Below, in pieces: positions 1 to 4,003 of a stretch of DNA of 6,462 bases (position 1 is the first letter of the stretch; every line of letters starts with the position of its first letter). Below the pieces are notes generated by a model. It ran no database searches. It was not told where the DNA came from and saw nothing but the letters and a program-made list of their open reading frames with translations. Origin of the DNA: JAYWIG01 sp043789035 (GTDB lineage: Bacteria; Pseudomonadota; Gammaproteobacteria; Burkholderiales; Burkholderiaceae_E); assembly GCA_043789035.1 (NCBI GenBank), contig JAYWIG010000328.1:1-6462 (forward strand), read 5' to 3'. A program made the position numbers and the translations under genes.

Positions 1-278
1 TGTAGTCCTGGTGTCTGGCGAAGAATATCGCCAATGCTGTTAGCACCCATGTTTTCAATATCTTGCCGATCAATCACCACCATGGAGCTAGGTGCCATAA
101 ACCTTTGCTGCAGTGTTTGCCTTCCGCGGACGTTCACAACGGTGGTGTTTGCAGAGTTTTCTGATTGCTCAGTCTCTGATGCTTGCGCAAAAACACTGAT
201 TGGATTGCAAGTTAGAGCAATTGCAAAAGCTACGAGAAAAGTTGGCCTTACTTTCGACCATCCTATGCTAAATGTCAT
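1..278 (-). CDS. TonB-dependent outer-membrane receptor, N-terminal part (runs off left edge)
   Basis: Only the first 92 codons are in the window; the rest lies beyond position 1. The protein starts at the ATG whose first base is 278. It has a signal peptide with a basic start (Lys9, Arg11), a hydrophobic core at about residues 13-30 and a probable signal peptidase I site after Val-Phe-Ala31. Residues 45-50 (TTVVNV) resemble a TonB box. From about residue 61 the sequence matches the start of a receptor plug domain: MAPSSMVVIDRQDIE, then a Gly-Asp-Ile-Leu segment ending in RQTPGL. In this family the plug closes a 22-strand outer-membrane barrel, and TonB/ExbBD energy drives import of siderophores, cobalamin, sugars or other large solutes. 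The ligand cannot be told from this fragment. The start is preceded only by a weak GAG-type ribosome site. The frame stays open upstream, but the signal peptide supports this ATG. The gene is divergent from the CsgG-like gene. Confidence 0.88.
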   Translation of the reverse strand, partial: MTFSIGWSKVRPTFLVAFAIALTCNPISVFAQASETEQSENSANTTVVNVRGRQTLQQRFMAPSSMVVIDRQDIENMGANSIGDILRQTPGL

Positions 279-427
279 GCCAATCTCATTTTGGGGCTGG
301 TAAATAGTGCGGCTGCTCAGGATAAACGAAGTCTTGAGGACACCTTTGTAAATTGCTTGTTCTGTCGTATTTATGCCGCCTTTGTTAAGATCAAACTTTT
401 AGAGTCTAGTAACTTGAGAGGACGGTT
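279..427. promoter_or_regulatory. divergent intergenic region with presumed promoters for both flanking genes
   Basis: This 149-bp stretch lies between two divergent start codons and must hold promoters or leaders for both. No strong sigma-70 promoter is obvious. On the plus strand, TTGTAA at 346-351 with TATTTA at 368-373 (16-bp spacing) is a weak candidate that would leave a leader of about 45-50 nt. On the minus strand, TTTACA (complement of 347-352) is a good -35 match, but it has only a poor TTTATC/GTTTAT box at a long spacing of 19-20 bp. A clear Shine-Dalgarno sequence, GAGAGGA at 416-422, sits 5 nt before the ATG at 428. I see no convincing operator palindrome or riboswitch. Confidence 0.4.
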
Positions 428-1600
428 ATGGCGGCTAAGCTAGATTTTTCAACAGGTTTGAGTATAGTGACGGCGGCGATGTTTGGGCTGGGCACGCCGC
501 TAGCGTTAGCGCAATCGTCGAACCAAGGGACAATCGAAAAGTGTAGTACTGCTCTCGGAACGCTTGCTGTTACTGAGGGAAGCCCGGAAACTATCAATAA
601 TCTGGGGCGTTATCGCCTAGGTTCACCAGCCACTATGTTGCGAATGATGGTCGAAGAGTCAGGTTGTTTTACCGTCGTGGAGCGTAGCGCGGGATTACGG
701 GCTTTGCAACAAGAGAGGGCACTCGCTGGAACAGGTATGCTTCAAGAGGGTTCTAACGTGGGCGGCGGCCAAATTCAGGCAGCCGATTTCGTACTGACGC
801 CAGCGATTCAGTTTGCCGAAGAAACCGGCGGTGTGGGTGGTTCAATTGGAGGGTTTTTTGGACGACTTCCTGGCCCTCTTGGAGCACTTGGTGGTCTCGC
901 CGGCGGCGTAAAGTTTAAGGAGGCTGAAACGACGATTCTTATCTCTGATGTACGGTCAGGCATTCAAGTCGCAAGTGCGGAGGGCAAAGCCAGTAAGATG
1001 AACTTCAGCTTAGGTGGCTGGGGTTGGGGTGGCATGGGATGGGCTTCAGCTGGTGGGTATTCGAAAACACCCGAAGGTAAGTTAATCGCAGCGAGTCTTT
1101 TAGATAACCTGAATCAAATTATCGGCAAGATTCGTGATAAACCTAGCTTGGTACGAAATAGTTCTGCCGCATCGAGAGTCAATGCTGCCAATTCCGTTCA
1201 AGCGACGCCTGTTGGTGCGGCAATTGTTGTCGGTCGTCCGGTCACGGTGGTGCCTGTCGCGCAGCCCACTGCACAGCAGGCTCCACAACAAATAGCATCA
1301 AATGCGGCAGTCACTGCGTTCGTTGGCAACTATGCTGGAAACTATATTGGAGAAGATCAAGGTGTGTTTAACGTCGCCATTTTGCCTAGTGGCATGATTA
1401 ATGGAACTGTGACTTCATCAAAGACTAGCGCTTCATTTCCCGTGACAGGTTTTTTTAAGGGAGGTAACGAGGTGAGCTTGATCGGCATAATTTCTGGGGC
1501 TGCAGTGAACTTTAATGGCAGTGTTGACACCAGTGGAACGATGCAAGGGCAATGGGCAAGCGGAGCAGTCAATGGGGTGTTCATTGGCAAGAAGCAGTAA
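428..1600 (+). CDS. CsgG/HfaB-family secreted protein with C-terminal beta-rich domain
   Basis: The 390-residue product has a signal peptide (residues 1-28, cleavage after Ala-Leu-Ala) without a lipobox Cys, unlike E. coli CsgG, which is a lipoprotein. Residues about 39-238 look like the CsgG fold: CSTALGTLAV, a GSPATMLRMMVEESGCF helix leading to FTVVERS, the QQERALAGTG segment, and QAADFVLTPAIQF. The regions where CsgG forms its membrane beta-hairpins are here very Gly-rich (about 134-160) and Gly/Trp-rich (about 195-211). A Ser/Ala/Pro/Gln-rich linker (about 240-295) leads to a domain at about 296-390 with repeated Gly-turn-strand units (NYAGNYIGEDQGVF, then GTMQGQW). Cys39 and Cys80 could form a disulfide. 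CsgG proteins are outer-membrane secretion pores for curli or anchors for adhesins; no csgA, csgB, csgE or csgF is in view, so pore function is only an inference. The start has a good Shine-Dalgarno sequence at 416-422. It is the first gene of a tight plus-strand run, with the next gene 7 bp downstream. The family call is fairly secure; the role is not. Confidence 0.8.
   Translation: MAAKLDFSTGLSIVTAAMFGLGTPLALAQSSNQGTIEKCSTALGTLAVTEGSPETINNLGRYRLGSPATMLRMMVEESGCFTVVERSAGLRALQQERALAGTGMLQEGSNVGGGQIQAADFVLTPAIQFAEETGGVGGSIGGFFGRLPGPLGALGGLAGGVKFKEAETTILISDVRSGIQVASAEGKASKMNFSLGGWGWGGMGWASAGGYSKTPEGKLIAASLLDNLNQIIGKIRDKPSLVRNSSAASRVNAANSVQATPVGAAIVVGRPVTVVPVAQPTAQQAPQQIASNAAVTAFVGNYAGNYIGEDQGVFNVAILPSGMINGTVTSSKTSASFPVTGFFKGGNEVSLIGIISGAAVNFNGSVDTSGTMQGQWASGAVNGVFIGKKQ
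1020..1043 (+). other. G-quadruplex-type motif inside the CsgG-like gene
   Basis: Four guanine runs (GGGG at 1020-1023, GGGG at 1026-1029, GGG at 1036-1038, GGG at 1041-1043) are separated by loops of 2, 6 and 2 nt. This fits the usual four-tract quadruplex pattern on the coding strand, so it would also be present in the mRNA. A further GGTGGG follows at 1052-1057. It encodes the Gly/Trp-rich segment at about residues 198-205, so Gly (GGN) and Trp (TGG) codons alone may explain it. Folding and function are not shown. Confidence 0.35.
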
Positions 1601-1607
1601 TTAACCG

Positions 1608-2585
1608 ATGCAATCGTTACCGCTCTTCAACGTGCTTCTATGCACTTCGCTTTGCTTGACTAGTTTGCTTGGTCATGCGATCGCAGATGAGTGGCCCAAG
1701 CAAGGCTTGCGATGGGTTGTTCCATTCCCTGTTGGTGGTTCTAACGATATTGCCGCTCGATTGGTCGGCGACTCGGTTCGAGCGCGAATTGGTCAAACGG
1801 TCACCGTCGACAATAAACCGGGCGGAAATGGTTCCCTTGGAGTTGATAGTGTTTTAGCCAGTGCTAAGGACGCACATACTTTCTTGGTAGCGTCCGATTC
1901 GGTATCGCTATTGCCTTTATTCCGCTCGTCGTTGAAATGGGATTTGGTGAAATCGTTTGTCCCCGTGGCAGTGCTTACCGTTCAACCTATTGTGTTGGTG
2001 GCTGCACCGAGCGCCAATGTGCGTAGCGTTAAAGAGCTGCAAGCCTTAGCCAAAGCCAAGCCAGGACAAGTTCCGTATGCAACGTCTGGTCAAGGCTCTA
2101 TTCAACATTTAGTGGGTGAACTCGCGGCGCTGAACTTGGGTATTGATATGCTCCATGTTCCGTACAAGGGTGGCGGCCAAGCGGTAGTCGATGTAATGAG
2201 CGGGCAAGTGCCATTTGCAGTTCTTGGGGCAGCTGCAGTATTGCCTCATATCAAATCTGGAAAGCTCATTGCTCTTGCCGTCTCCACCCGTGCCCGATCA
2301 TCAATGTTGCCGACAGTACCTACCCTTATCGAGTCTGGTGCCGGTGATATTGACGTACCGCAATGGGCGGCACTGTTTGCGCCTGCTGGCATTGACGAGG
2401 CGGCGCTCGCGAAGCTGCGATCTGCCATTGCAACGACGATAAGTGACGCGGGGCTGCGCGACAAACTTCAGCAGTCATCAATGGAGATTGCTAAGACGAC
2501 TCCTGAAGAATTTCGCAAACAGCTAATTGCTGATCGAGAGCGTTGGGGCAAGCTGATTGCCGAGCGAAAAATCAACCTTGAATAA
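1608..2585 (+). CDS. Bug/TctC-family periplasmic solute-binding protein
   Basis: The 325-residue product has the usual length for the tripartite tricarboxylate transporter receptor family. Its signal peptide covers residues 1-26, with cleavage after Ala-Ile-Ala and no lipobox. Family motifs appear in order: WVVPFPVGGSNDIAARLVG at 36-54, DNKPGGNGSLG at 68-78, PYATSGQGSIQHLVGEL at 156-172, HVPYKGGGQA at 183-192, and later GKLIALAVSTRARSSMLPTV with PTLIESG. These proteins bind carboxylates or other small organic ligands in the periplasm and pass them to a TctA/TctB permease. No permease is in view, so this is an orphan receptor, as is common in Burkholderiales. The ligand cannot be read from the sequence. 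The start is 7 bp after the previous stop and has no good Shine-Dalgarno sequence, which suggests translational coupling. The sulfatase gene follows after 9 bp, so the ligand may be a sulfated compound or its desulfated product; this is inference from position only. Confidence 0.93.
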   Translation: MQSLPLFNVLLCTSLCLTSLLGHAIADEWPKQGLRWVVPFPVGGSNDIAARLVGDSVRARIGQTVTVDNKPGGNGSLGVDSVLASAKDAHTFLVASDSVSLLPLFRSSLKWDLVKSFVPVAVLTVQPIVLVAAPSANVRSVKELQALAKAKPGQVPYATSGQGSIQHLVGELAALNLGIDMLHVPYKGGGQAVVDVMSGQVPFAVLGAAAVLPHIKSGKLIALAVSTRARSSMLPTVPTLIESGAGDIDVPQWAALFAPAGIDEAALAKLRSAIATTISDAGLRDKLQQSSMEIAKTTPEEFRKQLIADRERWGKLIAERKINLE

Positions 2586-2594
2586 GAGTGGCCG

Positions 2595-3923
2595 ATGAAT
2601 ATTGTTTTGGTCCTTGCCGATAACTTAGGTTGGGGTGAGTTGGGTTGCTACGGCGGTGGCGCATTGCGTGGTGCACCTACCCCTCGAATCGATCAACTGG
2701 CTTGCGAGGGTTTGCAGTTCTTAAACTTTAACGTCGAGAGCGATTGCGTCCCCACACGATCTGCATTAATGACGGGTAGGCATCCGATTCGCACTGGTGC
2801 CTTGCAGTCAGTTCCATCCGGGCTGCCGCAAGGTATTCACCCTTGGGAAGTTACATTGCCGCAGCTGCTTAAATCTAAGGGTTATGCCACCGGTATGTTT
2901 GGTAAGTGGCACCTTGGCGATAGGCCTGGCCGCTACCCTAATGACAGAGGGTTCGATGAGTGGTACGGAATTCCGCGCACAAGTAACGAAACTATGTTTA
3001 CTAGCGCGCCTGGTTTCGATGCTTCAGTGGTTGATATTCCGCAGGTGATGGAAGGTTTTGCAGGCGAAGCAGCGCGTAACGTGGCTGATTACGATCTAAA
3101 CAAACGTCGTTTGATCGAGTCGGAAATCGTGGCTAAAAGCATCGCTTTCATGCAGCGTAACGCAGCTAAAAAAACGCCTTTCTTTTTGTATGTGCCGTTC
3201 ACTCATTTGCATTTTCCGACCTTGCCGCACCCTGATTTCGTGGGTAAAAGCGGGGTTGGTGAGTTCGCCGATTCGATGATAGAACTGGATTTTCGAACCG
3301 GGCAATTATTAGATGAAGTTGAACGATTAGGACTTGCTAAGGAGACCATATTCATTTTTGCCAGTGATAATGGGCCGGAGTTTCGTCGCCCTTGGCGCGG
3401 TACGGCAGGGCAATGGACAGGCACTTATCACACTGCAATGGAAGGTGGCTTGCGGGTTCCTTTAATCGTGCGTTGGCCAAAGCATGTTAGCGCTGGCGTG
3501 AAAAGCGATGACGTTATCCACGTGACTGATCTTTTTGCGACTTTGGCCGATGTTGCTTTGGCACCGTTACCTAGCGACCGCCCAATTGATGGAGTGTCGC
3601 ACCTAGCGCAATGGTTAGGTAAATCCGACGAACCCGCTCGCGAAGGCTTTGTTTTCTATATCAAAAAAGAGTTAAGAGCCGTGAAGTGGAGACATTGGAA
3701 ATTGCACTTTATACTTGAGAAAGAGCCCAATACTGGGCCAATCCACTTAGAAACTCCCGCACTGTTCAATCTCAAACGCGACCCCAAAGAAGAAACCGAT
3801 GCGGCGATGGAAGACGGTTGGGTTCGTGGTCCAATTCGCAAGTTGCTAATGGAGTTCGAAGAGACGCTAAAGACACATCCACCGATTCCTTCCGGTGCAC
3901 CGGACGACTATCTGCCTAGGTAA
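2595..3923 (+). CDS. Cys-type sulfatase (arylsulfatase family), cytoplasmic
   Basis: The 442-residue product belongs to the alkaline phosphatase superfamily sulfatases, which hydrolyse sulfate esters to alcohol or phenol plus sulfate. The start has the metal-binding strand NIVLVLADNLGWGELG, with Asp9-Asn10 where most family members have Asp-Asp. CVPTRSALMTGR at 51-62 is the sulfatase signature C-x-P-x-R, and Cys51 (codon 2745-2747) should be oxidised to formylglycine. GKWHLGD at 103-109 gives Lys104 and His106; THLHFP at 203-208 gives a conserved His; SDNGPE at 257-262 gives metal ligands Asp258 and Asn259; AMEGGLRVP is at 281-289. There is no signal peptide, and the TAA of the preceding gene is in the same frame 9 nt upstream of the ATG, so no longer N-terminus is possible without readthrough. 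The enzyme must therefore be cytoplasmic. Its exact substrate is unknown. A formylglycine-generating enzyme is needed but not visible here. A TAAGAG at 2583-2588 may serve as the ribosome site. Confidence 0.93.
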   Translation: MNIVLVLADNLGWGELGCYGGGALRGAPTPRIDQLACEGLQFLNFNVESDCVPTRSALMTGRHPIRTGALQSVPSGLPQGIHPWEVTLPQLLKSKGYATGMFGKWHLGDRPGRYPNDRGFDEWYGIPRTSNETMFTSAPGFDASVVDIPQVMEGFAGEAARNVADYDLNKRRLIESEIVAKSIAFMQRNAAKKTPFFLYVPFTHLHFPTLPHPDFVGKSGVGEFADSMIELDFRTGQLLDEVERLGLAKETIFIFASDNGPEFRRPWRGTAGQWTGTYHTAMEGGLRVPLIVRWPKHVSAGVKSDDVIHVTDLFATLADVALAPLPSDRPIDGVSHLAQWLGKSDEPAREGFVFYIKKELRAVKWRHWKLHFILEKEPNTGPIHLETPALFNLKRDPKEETDAAMEDGWVRGPIRKLLMEFEETLKTHPPIPSGAPDDYLPR

Positions 3924-3949
3924 TTCGGCTTGCTCTAAAAAGCAGATCG

Positions 3950-3985
3950 AAAAAAAGCGGGCAGTTTGTTAAAACTACCCGCTTT
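3950..3985 (-). terminator. intrinsic terminator of acnB, possibly bidirectional
   Basis: A 14-bp stem (3954-3967 with 3972-3985) closes a 4-nt loop and has a GC-rich centre. Read on the minus strand, all pairs hold, with one G-U wobble, and the stem runs into seven U residues (complement of the A run 3950-3956). It begins 18 nt past the acnB stop. Read on the plus strand, the wobble becomes a C-A mismatch and the trailing sequence TTTATATT is a weaker U-tract, so it could still stop the sulfatase transcript but less well. Confidence 0.88.
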
Positions 3986-4003
3986 ATATTGAGCGACTAA
4001 TTT

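Noticed and set aside
34..303. Plus-strand open frame of 89 codons at the left end
   Set aside because: It is antisense to the receptor fragment, which has a clear signal peptide and plug-domain sequence; the plus-strand translation shows no recognisable features.
381..395. TTTG...CAAA dyad upstream of the CsgG-like gene as an operator
   Set aside because: Only 4 bp match on each side, well within chance for an AT-rich region.
382..410. TTGTTA and TCTAGT with 17-bp spacing as a plus-strand promoter
   Set aside because: Transcription would start at about 417, inside the Shine-Dalgarno sequence of the gene at 428, which is too close for normal initiation.
916..923. TAAGGAGG, a perfect Shine-Dalgarno-like sequence inside the CsgG-like gene
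   Set aside because: No ATG, GTG or TTG lies at a suitable distance downstream; it is explained by the codons for Lys-Glu-Ala.
3931..3944. Short hairpin TGCT...AGCA just after the sulfatase stop
   Set aside because: The stem has only 4 bp, too weak to be a terminator; the strong hairpin at 3954-3985 is the likely signal.
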